DNA from: Austropuccinia psidii
Taxonomy: Eukaryota > Basidiomycota > Pucciniomycetes > Pucciniales > Sphaerophragmiaceae
Direction: 5' to 3'
DNA length: 64,000 nt
Assembly (NCBI GenBank): GCA_023105745.1
Contig: JALGQZ010000002.1
Coordinates: forward strand, 44,506,997 to 44,570,996
The position numbers and the translations under genes are program-made. Below are positions 23,431-37,121 of the stretch, in pieces. Below the pieces are notes generated by a model, which saw only the letters and a list, made by a program, of their open reading frames with translations, was not told the origin of the DNA and made no database searches. Position 1 is the first letter of the stretch, and the number at the start of each line of letters is the position of its first letter.

Positions 23431-24710
23431 TCTAGCAGGCTTGGGTTTCTGCAATTTAGCAACTTGTAAATTTATGATATCCATAAATTCATCACTATAT
23501 TGTGGTAAGTAGCTATTCACTTCTGTGACTTCAAAGGACACATTAATTTTTTCTATACTAAGCTTATCTGGTAGTTCTTCTTCTTCAGAATGCTCAGAAT
23601 CACTTTCATGTACAGATGATTTATCTGTGTCTTTTGTGTCTTCAGTCTTTTTTATTTCTATCTAATTTATTCTTGTTTTATTTGAACAATTATTATTCAA
23701 ATGAGATTTACTTCCACATTCATGAAATTTCAAACGAGCTTTTTCTTGTGTCTTATTTGGTCTTGAAATTTGTTTCCCACTAGTCTTATTGTCTATTGAG
23801 GGTTCATACCAATTTCTACCAATTTTTGTTCTGGTAGTGATGTCTTCCATGGCATTGATATAATCTTCTGTAGAGCAAGGCTCAATACATCTTCTTCTTA
23901 GATCATGCTCAAGGTCAGTACCACATATACAAGCTTTAAAAGGTCTATTTCTTTTGAAAGGATTGGTTCATTCTTTCTTCCTCCTGTTTTTTGAATTCCA
24001 TTAAAGTTCTTGCCATATTGAACACATTGTTCATGGCTGTCTTTTCTCTCTTTGGAATTCTGTAATTCAGAGGGTAAGGCTTGTTCCACTTGGTCTTTTT
24101 CTTGCCCTTATGTTGGCTCTTTGGGCCTTTCTTTACCTTTTTTGGCAGTTTTTGAGGCATATTCTTTCTTGTGGAGGCTTTAGTAGCTTCCACTGGACTG
24201 TTGTCCTTCTTTTGGGCCAACTCTTTCTTCTGGTCCTCCGATAAAATTCCTTGTTTTTTGAACAAAAATTTTATCTGTTGGACTTGTCCTTTGCAAGACA
24301 TGGGTTTTAAAGCCCTCAGAAGTTATTGATTCTTTTCTGGTCCCATGAACTTCTTAACTTGAATATAAGAGTTCATTGTCCCTATCTAAAGGCTTGGCAT
24401 AAGTTCCCACTCCTTCTGCTTTGCTGCCATAAACCAGTTCTTGAACTGAGACTGATATATTTCCATTTCTTCCTGCTGGGAGTTGTTCATATCTGAAAAC
24501 ATTAATAGCATTTATGTCAGCTTCTGAACTCTAAATAAGAGTTTCAAAGGTGCTGGCTAACCTTTGAAAGCTGGTGGAATTTCTGGAATACTCCATTTGT
24601 GCCTCTCCTCTGGTCTGACATTCTTGTCTTTTGGATTTATGACTTGAATGTCCTGGTCCAGATCCATTTGATTTGATTGAGTAGTTACTTCCACTTCTAG
24701 TAGAACTCAT
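23431..24710 (-). pseudogene. gag: gag of element 2, broken
   Basis: Gag starts at the ATG at 24710 (MSSTRSGSNYS), chosen because it matches the start MPSTRSGRSYN in element 1. The reading frame is then in pieces: 24531-24710, about 23945-24301 (a Lys-rich stretch) and 23662-23850. The zinc knuckle at about 23690-23735 reads FHECGSKSHLNNNC: the first cysteine of the CCHC motif is phenylalanine (TTT for TGT). The central capsid region homologous to 3430-3700 of element 1 seems largely missing, so the gag may also carry an internal deletion. Confidence 0.75.
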
Positions 24711-25410
24711 TTGATGACAATTTAAAGAAAATTGGACTAAAAAATGAATTGAATTCACCTTATGGACCTTTAAAGGGTTATTTTGTAAGTAGACCCCTTG
24801 GTACTGGGCTGGTTTGAAGTTCAATTCTTGACTCTGAGTACTACAGTCAGAAGAGATTTCTCTTATGGATAAAACTAGAGAAAGAAAATAATATAGGTTA
24901 TTTTCTTTCTGAATCAGAATAGTAATAAGAACCTATTAACTCAACTCATTGAATAAAGCTGTCTTAATGTAATTTATGGAAAATTACATTAAAAATGAAG
25001 AAAAATGTCTAAAGAGTGAAGGGAAATATTTTTAAGTAAAGATTTTTAACTTTTTGATTTTTCTTTTGATTTTTTTTTTTGAGGAAAGAATAATTATGCA
25101 ATTAATCACTTATTAATCAAAATTATATGATTATTCACTTTATACTAGAATAACTCAAAGAATAAATTTCAAGTCTGTGATGTGAAAACACCACTAATAA
25201 GACAATAGAGATTTATTCCAAATGACTCAATAGTACATTTTTTTCAAACAATATTCTTAAGGAAAATAGATTTATTAATATTATAAAGATTATTCATAAG
25301 GTATAGGTCCTGAAAAAGCCAAAATCAAAGTAAATATGGAAATTCCAAGTCAAAAAACAGTAAAATAAGGTCTATAATATGATTTATGTCCCAAAAGTTG
25401 GTTCAGATAA
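24711..25410 (-). other. Leader region of element 2
   Basis: About 700 bp between the primer-binding site and gag, AT-rich, with no frame I recognise. A short in-frame extension upstream of the Gag ATG (to 24824) is probably not translated. Confidence 0.5.
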
Positions 25411-25426
25411 TTTCCAGGCCCCAAAA
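25411..25426 (-). other. tRNA primer-binding site of element 2
   Basis: On the minus strand the LTR end CCTTACA is followed at once by TTTTGGGGCCTGGAAA, containing the TGG complementary to a tRNA CCA tail. It resembles the site of element 1. Confidence 0.65.
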
Positions 25427-27516
25427 TGTAAGGTTTTTCTATGAAACTCTTGATAATAGTAACAAATATCAAGAGTACTATGACTGTCCTCAGTAGGAAA
25501 TATCATATAATTAAATATTATAGCCACAAATGAATATAATTATTCAAAATAATTTAATCATAATTAAATAAATTAATAATAATGAACTATAATTATTCTA
25601 TTATTATTATAGTCACTGACAGTTATAGTAATAAGAATTTATAAATCTCTTAATGAGACAATTATATGTGGAAAATAATAATATTTCTAAGAGAAATATC
25701 ACACACACTTTTCAGAAATAAAGATTATACAAAAATTCTTTATAGAAATACTAATGCTAGATAAAAGATATATAGAATCTTAGAGGAAACTTATTTATAA
25801 TATTTATTTAATACAACAAGTCAAACAACAACAGTTATTAAATTAGAAAAATTTTATAAGCTAAAAACATTCCAAAAATTAATATTTTGAAAGATAAAAC
25901 AGCTTTTTATGATAAAATATAATATTTAAGAGTTTTTAAGAGGAATTTGTGAATTTTAAAAGATATTTAAGACAATAATTTTAAGTAATAAAATGGATTA
26001 TTGCTGCTTACAGCAATAATCTAATGTCCATGATTTAAATTCTTTGATTGAGGATTAATAAAGTATAAGATACTTAAGAAATACTCTAATGATAAGATTC
26101 TATATTTAATAAAACTTTACCTGTTTAAATGTCTAATATGATTGGAATGATAATTGGTTATTGGAAAAAAAGTAATGTGAAGGCCCTTTTCATTCCTGCA
26201 GAGAAGCTCTCATGACTCATAACTGATATATAGCATGTGCTCAGGTCAAAACTGACAGATCATGCTTGAAAATAAGGTTCTTAACTTAAAGTAACTTATT
26301 TTTAATTCAAATTCAAAGTTACCAGTGTTATTATTAACTCAAAGTAGATTTAATCCTCTTTTGGATTAGCTATTTTAAGTTTAAATATAAAATAGTTTTA
26401 TTTATATTGAATTTAATCACATGAATAACTTAAAAATAAAGTTTTAATCAGAAATCTCTTGAGCTGGATTTTCAATTAATTTTCAAATAAATCTTAATTT
26501 TCTTCAAAAATAATTAAAAAAGTTAACTTCAAGTCTAATTATAAGTTAAACCTGTTTAAAAAGAAACTTAAAATTTAATTTTTCACCAATAACATTGAAT
26601 TTGAAACTGTGTGAAATCTTCAGGCAAATCTATTAAGGGTTGGATTTTTAATGGATTTTTGAAGTTATTTCTAATTTTTCATGTAAAATAGCAATACCCA
26701 CCAAAAATTAACTTTTGATAAGGTTTTGACACTTATAACCTAAAAGCTTTAAGCTTATTTAGGCTTTGAAAGTCTTTGAAAACTTGATTAAAAGCTTGCA
26801 TATTAGGATTTACCCTTTGGCAGCTTGATATTCCTGTCCAAATTGGGATAAAACCAGTTTGACCTTAAAATTGAATCAAAGTCTAATCTTGAAGCTGAAA
26901 TAAGTTTTAAAATCCTCCAATACAGAAGGACAACCTTAATAGAGTCCTTTCAGCTTTCAAAATTTGGGTACCCCACCTCCATTTGTTCTTTTTCCTTGCT
27001 CCAACCTTTCTGCATGGTTTTTGCCCTTTTATTCATTTGAAGCCATGCTATTGCCTTAAACCACTTTAAATTTGGCTCATTCAGGATTTAAATTCCATAT
27101 GAGAAATGCTTAGCCAGTTCAGTAGATATGCACAACACCTCAATTTTAACTAAAATCTTGCAAATTTTGCATAAACCTTATGCAACTTTAAATTTAAGCT
27201 TAGTTAAGCTCAAATTTAACAATTTTATAAAAATTTAAAAAAAAATCAATTTTACTGTGAAATTCATGAATTTTCTAATAACAGAAGAAATATTCAATTT
27301 TGGGTATAACACCCTATGGGTCTACTGTAGGTTATCTTTTGGTGTAGGATCCAAAAATGACATAATAACCATAACTTTGCTTATACAAAATAAAGTTATA
27401 CTTATTTTTTGTTATTTTTTTCAATTGAATTGATAAATATGCTTAAGACTAAATCAACTGTATAAAAATTCATTTGTGGCCTTATGGGTACGTCATACAT
27501 ATCTCACAGGCTCACA
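25427..27516 (-). repeat. 5' LTR of element 2
   Basis: A 2,090-bp LTR with plus-strand ends TGTAAGG...GGCTCACA. It is homologous along its length to 15434-17613 and 20988-23095. It is followed by GTAAG, the target duplication that matches the one at the far end of the element. Confidence 0.94.
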
Positions 27517-27521
27517 GTAAG

Positions 27522-28090
27522 GGCATGCCAAGCTATTAGAGCTTTCTCTCTGAGCTGTGGTTCCATGAAAGTCAAAATCTATCAATGGTTAAAGTTAAGG
27601 CTTGGAAGTTATTTTGTTTGATATTTAACTGTAATTTCATTTTAAGCTTAACAGTTGAATAACAGATGAAAGCTGGTGAATATTTTTATTTTATTATCAA
27701 AACTACCTTAATCCATGAGATTAGATAATATTCCAAGCTTATTATGTCAGAAAATCAGACTTTCAGTGATAACTCCAAAATATGGTGTAATAATATTTTT
27801 TAATTGAATAAAGAGTTTTGGTCACTTAAAGGACAAATTCTTTGCTAATATTCAGCATTTAGGATGTAGTAAACTTCCTTTTTTAGGTGAATGATCATTG
27901 GAATGTTTTTTATTTCTCAAGAGAATATCTTAAGCTAATTCAATCAATTTTTTGAAACCATCAAAGGGGGGAGTTTCTTACTTCTAAGCAATCTATATGT
28001 AATATAGATCAAATTGTCTCCTGAAGATGGAAGTCCTTAATTGATTTAAGCAATGAGGACACTATCCCAATCTGCCTTTTTTGAATTTTT
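27522..28090. other. AT-rich spacer, no gene seen
   Basis: About 570 bp between element 2 and the satellite. No open frame or motif is recognised. Confidence 0.5.
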
Positions 28091-29104
28091 TTAAATAAAT
28101 AAGCAAATAGACAAATAAGTATATTAATAGATATATATATATAACTAGATACATAAATGGATAAATAGATAGATAAATCAATAAAGAAACATTTAAATGA
28201 ATCAAGAATAAAGTAAATAAATAAATTAATGAAGAAATGAAGAAATAAATATATATATATATTTATATACAGAAGCAAACAAATAAATCAATAATTAAAT
28301 AGATAAATAAATATATGAATGAATGGAAAAATAAATAAATGAATGAATAAATAAATAAATATATATATATATATATAAATAAATAAATAAATAGATAGAT
28401 AAATAAATAAATAAATAGATAAATAAATAGATAAATAAATAGATAAATAAATATATAAATAAATAGATAAATAAATAGATAAATAAATAGATAAATAAAT
28501 AGATAAATAAATACATAAATAAATAGATAAATAAATAGATAAATAAATAGATAAATAAATAGATAAATAAATAGATAAATAAATAGATAAATAAAAAGAT
28601 AACTAAATAGAGAAATAAATAGAGAAATAAATAATTAAATAAATATATGAATAAATATATAAATTAATAGATAATAAATAGATAAATAAATAGATAAATA
28701 AATAGATAAATAGATAGATAAATAAATAGATAAATAAATAGATAAATAAATAGATAAATAAATAGATAAATAAATAGATAAATAAATAGATAAATAAATA
28801 GATAAATAAATAGATAAATAAATAGATAAATAAATAGATAAATAAATAGATAAATAAATAGATAAATGAATAGATAAATAAATAGATAAATAAATAGATA
28901 AATAAATAGATAAATAAATAGATAAATAAATAGATAAATAAATAGATAAATAGATAAATAAATAGATAAAGAAATAGATAAAGGAATATATGAATAAATA
29001 GATAAATAAATAGATAAATAAATAGATAAATAAATAGATAAATAAATAGATAAGCAAATAGATAAATAAACAGATAAAGAAATAGATAAATAACTAGATA
29101 AATA
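28091..29104. repeat. Heterogeneous satellite, mostly AAATAAATAGAT units
   Basis: The first about 250 bp is a mix of AAAT, TAGAT, TA and ATGA words with three short (AT)n runs. From about 28380 it settles into a 12-bp unit, AAATAAATAGAT, with scattered substitutions and occasional shortened units. It joins directly to the AAATAAATAGAG array on its right, which differs by one base per unit. Open frames here are translations of the repeat and are not genes. Confidence 0.95.
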
Positions 29105-32100
29105 CATAGAGAAATAAATAGAGAAATAAATAGAGAAATACATAGAGAAATAAATAGAGAAATAAATAGAGAAATAAATAGAGAAATAAATAGAGAAATA
29201 AATAGAGAAATAAATAGAGAAATAAATAGAGAAATAAATAGAGAAATAAATAGAGAAATAAATAGAGAAATAAATAGAGAAATAAATAGAGAAATAAATA
29301 GAGAAATAAATAGAGAAATAAATAGAAAAATAAATAGAGAAATAAATAGAGAAATAAATAGAGAAATAAATATAGAAATAAATATAGAAATAAATATAGA
29401 AATAAATAGAGAAATAAATAGAGAAATAAATAGAGAAATAAATAGAGAAATAAATAGAGAAATAAATAGAGAAATAAATAGAGAAATAAATAGAGAAATA
29501 AATAGAGAAATAAATAGAGAAATAAATAGAGAAATAAATAGAGAAATAAATAGAGAAATAAATAGAGAAATAAATAGAGAAATAAATAGAGAAATAAATA
29601 GAGAAATAAATAGAGAAATAAATAGAGAAATAAATAGAGAAATAAATAGAGAAATAAATAGAGAAATAAATAGAGAAATAAATAGAGAAATAAATAGAGA
29701 AATAAATAGAGAAATAAATAGAGAAATAAATAGAGAAATAAATAGAGAAATAAATAGAGAAATAAATAGAGAAATAAATAGAGAAATAAATAGAGAAATA
29801 AATAGAGAAATAAATAGAGAAATAAATAGAGAAATAAATAGAGAAATAAATAGAGAAATAAATAGAGAAATAAATAGAGAAATAAATAGAGAAATAAATA
29901 GAGAAATAAATAGAGAAATAAATAGAGAAATAAATAGAGAAATAAATAGAGAAATAAATAGAGAAATAAATAGAGAAATAAATAGAGAAATAAATAGAGA
30001 AATAAATAGAGAAATAAATAGAGAAATAAATAGAGAAATAAATAGAGAAATAAATAGAGAAATAAATAGAGAAATAAATAGAGAAATAAATAGAGAAATA
30101 AATAGAGAAATAAATAGAGAAATAAATAGAGAAATAAATAGAGAAATAAATAGAGAAATAAATAGAGAAATAAATAGAGAAATAAATAGAGAAATAAATA
30201 GAGAAATAAATAGAGAAATAAATAGAGAAATAAATAGAGAAATAAATAGAGAAATAAATAGAGAAATAAATAGAGAAATAAATAGAGAAATAAATAGAGA
30301 AATAAATAGAGAAATAAATAGAGAAATAAATAGAGAAATAAATAGAGAAATAAATAGAGAAATAAATAGAGAAATAAATAGAGAAATAAATAGAGAAATA
30401 AATAGAGAAATAAATAGAGAAATAAATAGAGAAATAAATAGAGAAATAAATAGAGAAATAAATAGAGAAATAAATAGAGAAATAAATAGAGAAATAAATA
30501 GAGAAATAAATAGAGAAATAAATAGAGAAATAAATAGAGAAATAAATAGAGAAATAAATAGAGAAATAAATAGAGAAATAAATAGAGAAATAAATAGAGA
30601 AATAAATAGAGAAATAAATAGAGAAATAAATAGAGAAATAAATAGAGAAATAAATAGAGAAATAAATAGAGAAATAAATAGAGAAATAAATAGAGAAATA
30701 AATAGAGAAATAAATAGAGAAATAAATAGAGAAATAAATAGAGAAATAAATAGAGAAATAAATAGAGAAATAAATAGAGAAATAAATAGAGAAATAAATA
30801 GAGAAATAAATAGAGAAATAAATAGAGAAATAAATAGAGAAATAAATAGAGAAATAAATAGAGAAATAAATAGAGAAATAAATAGAGAAATAAATAGAGA
30901 AATAAATAGAGAAATAAATAGAGAAATAAATAGAGAAATAAATAGAGAAATAAATAGAGAAATAAATAGAGAAATAAATAGAGAAATAAATAGAGAAATA
31001 AATAGAGAAATAAATAGAGAAATAAATAGAGAAATAAATAGAGAAATAAATAGAGAAATAAATAGAGAAATAAATAGAGAAATAAATAGAGAAATAAATA
31101 GAGAAATAAATAGAGAAATAAATAGAGAAATAAATAGAGAAATAAATAGAGAAATAAATAGAGAAATAAATAGAGAAATAAATAGAGAAATAAATAGAGA
31201 AATAAATAGAGAAATAAATAGAGAAATAAATAGAGAAATAAATAGAGAAATAAATAGAGAAATAAATAGAGAAATAAATAGAGAAATAAATAGAGAAATA
31301 AATAGAGAAATAAATAGAGAAATAAATAGAGAAATAAATAGAGAAATAAATAGAGAAATAAATAGAGAAATAAATAGAGAAATAAATAGAGAAATAAATA
31401 GAGAAATAAATAGAGAAATAAATAGAGAAATAAATAGAGAAATAAATAGAGAAATAAATAGAGAAATAAATAGAGAAATAAATAGAGAAATAAATAGAGA
31501 AATAAATAGAGAAATAAATAGAGAAATAAATAGAGAAATAAATAGAGAAATAAATAGAGAAATAAATAGAGAAATAAATAGAGAAATAAATAGAGAAATA
31601 AATAGAGAAATAAATAGAGAAATAAATAGAGAAATAAATAGAGAAATAAATAGAGAAATAAATAGAGAAATAAATAGAGAAATAAATAGAGAAATAAATA
31701 GAGAAATAAATAGAGAAATAAATAGAGAAATAAATAGAGAAATAAATAGAGAAATAAATAGAGAAATAAATAGAGAAATAAATAGAGAAATAAATAGAGA
31801 AATAAATAGAGAAATAAATAGAGAAATAAATAGAGAAATAAATAGAGAAATAAATAGAGAAATAAATAGAGAAATAAATAGAGAAATAAATAGAGAAATA
31901 AATAGAGAAATAAATAGAGAAATAAATAGAGAAATAAATAGAGAAATAAATAGAGAAATAAATAGAGAAATAAATAGAGAAATAAATAGAGAAATAAATA
32001 GAGAAATAAATAGAGAAATAAATAGAGAAATAAATAGAGAAATAAATAGAGAAATAAATAGAGAAATAAATAGAGAAATAAATAGAGAAATAAATAGAGA

Positions 32101-32716
32101 AATAAATAGAGAAATAAATAGAGAAATAAATAGAGAAATAAATAGAGAAATAAATAGAGAAATAAATAGAGAAATAAATAGAGAAATAAATAGAGAAATA
32201 AATAGAGAAATAAATAGAGAAATAAATAGAGAAATAAATAGAGAAATAAATAGAGAAATAAATAGAGAAATAAATAGAGAAATAAATAGAGAAATAAATA
32301 GAGAAATAAATAGAGAAATAAATAGAGAAATAAATAGAGAAATAAATAGAGAAATAAATAGAGAAATAAATAGAGAAATAAATAGAGAAATAAATAGAGA
32401 AATAAATAGAGAAATAAATAGAGAAATAAATAGAGAAATAAATAGAGAAATAAATAGAGAAATAAATAGAGAGAAATAAATAGAGAAATAAATAGAGAAA
32501 TAAATAGAGAAATAAATAGAGAAATAAATAGAGAAATAAATAGAGAAATAAATAGAGAAATAAATAGAGAAATAAATAGAGAAATAAATAGAGAAATAAA
32601 TAGAGAAATAAATAGAGAAATAAATAGAGAAATAAATAGAGAAATAAATAGAGAAATAAATAGAGAAATAAATAGAGAAATAAATAGAGAAATAAATAGA
32701 GAAATAAATAGAGAAA
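29105..32716. repeat. 12-bp satellite (AAATAAATAGAG)n, about 300 copies
   Basis: About 3.6 kb of a 12-bp repeat. Units near the left edge carry variants (ACATAGAG, AAAATAA, three ATAGAA units at 29370-29400). From 29401 to about 32470 every unit I read is identical, about 255 copies. A 2-bp insertion near 32471 (AGAGAG) shifts the phase, and perfect units then continue to 32716. The plus strand has no C over the perfect part. Because the unit length is a multiple of three and lacks stops in two minus-strand frames, two artefactual frames of over 1,200 codons appear here. Confidence 0.97.
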
Positions 32717-35700
32717 CCAAAATTTGAAGCTTTCATAAAGAATAAAATCAAAATAGAAAAGAGGATTTCTGTTTATACTTCCATTTTTCTTTGTGCTTTC
32801 CTAATAGATAAACAGAATTAATTCCTTATTATACAAACTGGGAGAAGTGAAAGAATAATTTATTCATAAGATTGAATTCTTTTTTTGAATTTGCTAATTA
32901 AAGAAAAGATGAATTACCTATTCTAAAATTGGGGGCAGCCATATAAAATGTACTCACTATATTTACTTATTTTATGTGCTAAGTATGTCAAAAGTAGTTT
33001 TTTCATGTTGAAAATTTAAAATTTTAGAATACAAAAATACTTAAAAATTCTTTTTTCTTAAAACTGACAAATATATAATTTGTCTTTTAAAGATCTAAAA
33101 TCTTATTTTTTGATTACTGACCATACAAAACAAAATTTTGGAATATTTTCAAAATTTCAGGAAGAATAGATAGAAATAAAGAAAAACAATCCATTGATGT
33201 TGCATTTTCATTGATCAACAATTAAATCTCCATCATGTATGATGAAATCAGAAACTCTTTCTATTTTGTAATATTCTTTAATTCAAAAAGTTTTTTAACA
33301 GTTTTTTTGATGGATTTTCGCAAGGTGCAACAAATGAAACATTGAATTAGATCTTTTTTGGTCCATTTTTTCACCTTATTCAGGTTTTTTTGGTTGTTCA
33401 AAAAGTTTTGGTCTTTTCAAAAGCCGTGTTCCCTTTTTAAAATTTAATATAAAACATGAAACCTGTCATTATTGATGCATTCAAGGTGATCTTATTTGTA
33501 AATTTTATCTTTTAAGCTAAAAAGGTTCATAATTGATCAAAGGATTTGTTTTCTTTTGTGTTCATTTTATTGAATTTTCTGTATTCAACGAGTGAAAAAC
33601 CTTTTTTCTTGTAAAAGAAACTTGCTACCTCTCCCCTAACAATAAATTGAAAAATCAAAATTTTCTGCTTGTATGAACGCTTTTTCAGCAATATTTAATG
33701 AAGTTAGTCTGTGAGCTGTAGCAAATTAAGATTGGATGATTTTTTTGTCTGGGAATTCTTATTATTATTCATTTTTTGCAATAATTATTAAGTTTCTTGT
33801 GATTGTAAATCTAGAAAAAAACTATGAAGCTCAGAAGTAAGAGTAAAAATACTCATAAAACCAAAAGCATGTACTAATCCTTCATCTTTATTATTACACT
33901 CCTTAAAAGCCCAAACACGTTAATTAATAAAGAATGAAAGTTCATTGGGATATAATGAACAGCTCACCTTGGTAAGGATGGGAAATTTTGGAATTCATTT
34001 GAAGCTCATTGAAATTATAGCTGAGAAAAATAGGAAAAGATATATTGTAGATAAGTGAAATAAATCTTGAAAAGATGGAGTATCTCAAGTAAAAGGTAAT
34101 GAGAAAAAAATTCTTACTTGATTAAATAACAATAAGCTCATATTATTTATTATGATTCACTATTTAGTGTTAAATCCAATTACAAATTATATGTAAAACA
34201 TTGGGAGTAAATAATAACTCTCAAATTACTTTTCTGAAGGTATTGCAAAATTAAACACATAAAATGACTATAAATTTCTTATAATTATGTATTTTCCGCA
34301 TCTCCTGGCTTAATACAGTAATCCTTTCCTTTTCCATTAAATCTTATAATAACCAATATATTGTTGCCCCTATATTGTGTGACACAGATTGTTCTGGTAA
34401 GTCTTAAGTTCACCTTGATTACTCCCATGAATAACCTTATAATCAAATACTTTTACCACCTATTGAGGAAGCTCAAGAGGGATTCTTTTCTGAATTTCTG
34501 TTCTTCTTAAAGCTTCCTGAAATTATTATTCAACAAGATTCAAATCCAAAACCCTCTCCCCCCACCCCTTTAATACACCTTTTTTTTCCAACTACCCTGA
34601 AAATATTAATCAAAAACATCACACTGACATTGAAAAATTCCAAAAATTATCACAAGGTACTCAGAGATTCTCTTTACACAATACCAGGTTTTAAAAATGA
34701 ATAAATAAAAATTAATATCTCTTGTATCTATATGACGACATTTCATTTATTTTCAGTTTAAAGATATTTAATTATTAAGCTGGTTATATCTTTTCATGGA
34801 AATCCTTGAGGGTGTTGATCTGAGGATGTTTCTCATATTTCTTAATTTCTCAGCTCCATTTGGTACACCACTCCTCTTGGAATATTTCAATTTTAAAATA
34901 TCAATCCAATTTTTGAAACAGTTGGGCACACATCATTAATCTGAAATTAACAAAAACAACTTTCATAAAGGAAATAAGCTATACTTGTAGTCTGAAAGGT
35001 ATTGTATCCTCATCGTTTATGTCAAAGAAGACCTTTTTGAATACCAGTATATTTAGCTTCATTTTCTTCCTCAGAGGCCCTATTCCAGAAGGCCATCATG
35101 CAAACCAGTAATTTCAATTCCTTAAGCTCTGTAACTGACTGGACTAATACAATTTCCAGTTCTCTACATATATTGAATACTGCATAGCTTAGATTCTAAA
35201 CACAGGAACATTCCTCCAATAAAACCATAAGCTCTTCTTATTCATTGTTTCCTCAATGTATTAGAGGAAAATTAAGGGTAAAATTTAATGAAAGAAATTA
35301 TTCACCCAAATAAATCTTTAATACAAATTATTGAATATGGGAATACAGAAAGCACCTCTTTCACAAAATTAAGCTCAAATAGGAGCCTTAACCTCAAGAC
35401 TTATAATGGTAAAAGCCCTCCTGAGTTCTTCTTATTCCTATTTAGGTAAATCAGAGCTATACAGTCATCAAAATAATAGACATGGTCAAATTATGAATCT
35501 TTTTTTCAAGATACAAATTGTACCAAACTAGGAAATAAGAAATATAATATCCTTCTATTTTATTAAGCTTTCTCCACAGTAATATATGGACTATCATTAT
35601 TTTATATGGTTGAAGAAACTGAAACAGGAAATATTTTCTTAGTATAATTCTGCTACATTTATCATGAAAACAAATATATATATGTATTTTTCCTCAAGGG

Positions 35701-37016
35701 ACTGGAAAAAATTCAACTATGAATATATCCATATGCCATTCAAGCTGTTTATAATCAGAACTCATTTTATTAATTGAATTAGTATTCCGATACACCACCC
35801 ATAATCATTTTATCTGTCAGATAGTAAGGAACTTGACTCTACATAGCCAAAGGTACTTTTTTTCAAGAAATGGTAGCAAGAACTCTAAAAATGTGGGTAA
35901 TATTTCTTGACTCATAAAACTTCTAATCCTATCACTCCAATCTCATTAAACTCATATTCCAAAAAAACAATTATTGGGTGCATTGGTATACATAAAATTA
36001 ATTATTCTTAAATATAGGGAGGAACTCTTCCTTTCTTGAGAAAGTTGAGATTCTCACCTTGGAAATAATTCCAGCTCCCATGTGGAATAAGACCACTTCT
36101 ACACAGCCTTCTTTTCCAATTATTCGAATGGACATCTAGAAATAGTATTAAAGAGTTTCCTAGACTCAAAAGATTAAGAATTACTCAAAATCTAGCATGA
36201 AAATTCTAAAGAGAAAATCTAAAAACTCACTAATGAAGCTCACTCACCAAAGCCCCTCCCTAATATTATCTCCACAAAGGAAATTAAATTTGATTGACAA
36301 TAATTCCAAAAATTAAAAAAAATCATATTCCTTGTTCAAAAAAATACACAATCAGGATGGAAAACCTTTTCTCTCATTCAATGTAAAATTATTTGGGAAC
36401 AAAAGAATAAGTTTGAACATATAAGCTTCATTCTCAGTGGGACCTTCTTTATGAGCCTAATGATGTGAGTCTTTAAAACAATTACTTGGTCTATATAATA
36501 ATAATTTTTAAAAGTGAATAATTACCTCTAAACCACCAAGCTTGACTCCAAATGGGATATGATACAGTTAAGACAGAATATACATAATGATATTTACCCT
36601 GTTGGAATTCTCTTTCAAAAAAATGATCCTGAACTCACAATAGTTATTAATATTTAAATATACAATGATGAATCTGTAACACCCTAAACATTTTACAAAA
36701 AAAGAATGGAAGAACATATGCAAAATTAAGCAAAAATATTCACCCAAAGAATTCCCTCAAGGTTTGAGATTCAAAGAAAAATCGATATAATATAAACAGT
36801 CTCAAAAGGTTTCCTCAAAATTATTAATCCTGATATGGATGCAAAAGCTAAGTTACTTAGCTATAATCCCATAGAAGGAGGAACATCTCAAATTTCTTAG
36901 TAGCTTTATATATCAAATATTTATATAGGAGAAATTATCAACAGCCTTATGTGAAAACCAGTGATCTAAACCATTTATACTTATTGAAAGCACCATAAAT
37001 ACCAACTCCTTTTCCT

Positions 37017-37121
37017 TCATTTAGATAACTTCTTTTGAGCTTAATTAGCCTCCATTTATATACCTTCTTTTAAGCTGAATTAGCCTCCATTTAGATACCT
37101 TCTTTTAAGCTTAATTAACCT
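37017..37121. repeat. 35-bp tandem repeat, three units
   Basis: Three adjacent units read CATTTAGATAACTTCTTTTG..., CATTTATATACCTTCTTTTA... and CATTTAGATACCTTCTTTTA..., each continuing AGCTxAATTAxCC. The units differ at a few positions. Confidence 0.8.

Larger units (their letters stand above)
15429..27521 (-). mobile_element. Ty3/Gypsy chromovirus-type element 2, minus strand, with a nested solo LTR
   Basis: The element proper is 15434-27516, flanked by GTAAG at 15429-15433 and 27517-27521, so both ends are resolved. Read on the minus strand: 5' LTR (25427-27516), primer-binding site, gag, protease, RT, RNase H, integrase, chromodomain, polypurine tract, 3' LTR (15434-17613). A second LTR of the same family (20988-23095) interrupts it within the protease region. 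Removing that insertion gives about 9.97 kb, nearly the length of element 1. The coding regions hold many stops and frameshifts and the two LTRs differ in length (2,090 and 2,180 bp) and by many substitutions, so it is clearly older than element 1. Confidence 0.95.

Noticed and set aside
28091..32716. Possible CRISPR-like array
   Set aside because: The units are directly adjacent with no spacers and the context is eukaryotic. It is a simple satellite.
28603..32751. Two very long minus-strand open frames (over 1,200 codons) of repeating Leu-Phe-Ile-Ser or Leu-Tyr-Leu-Phe
   Set aside because: They are translations of a 12-bp satellite whose length is a multiple of three and which lacks stop words in those frames. 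There is no non-repeat domain and no sign of a promoter or intron.
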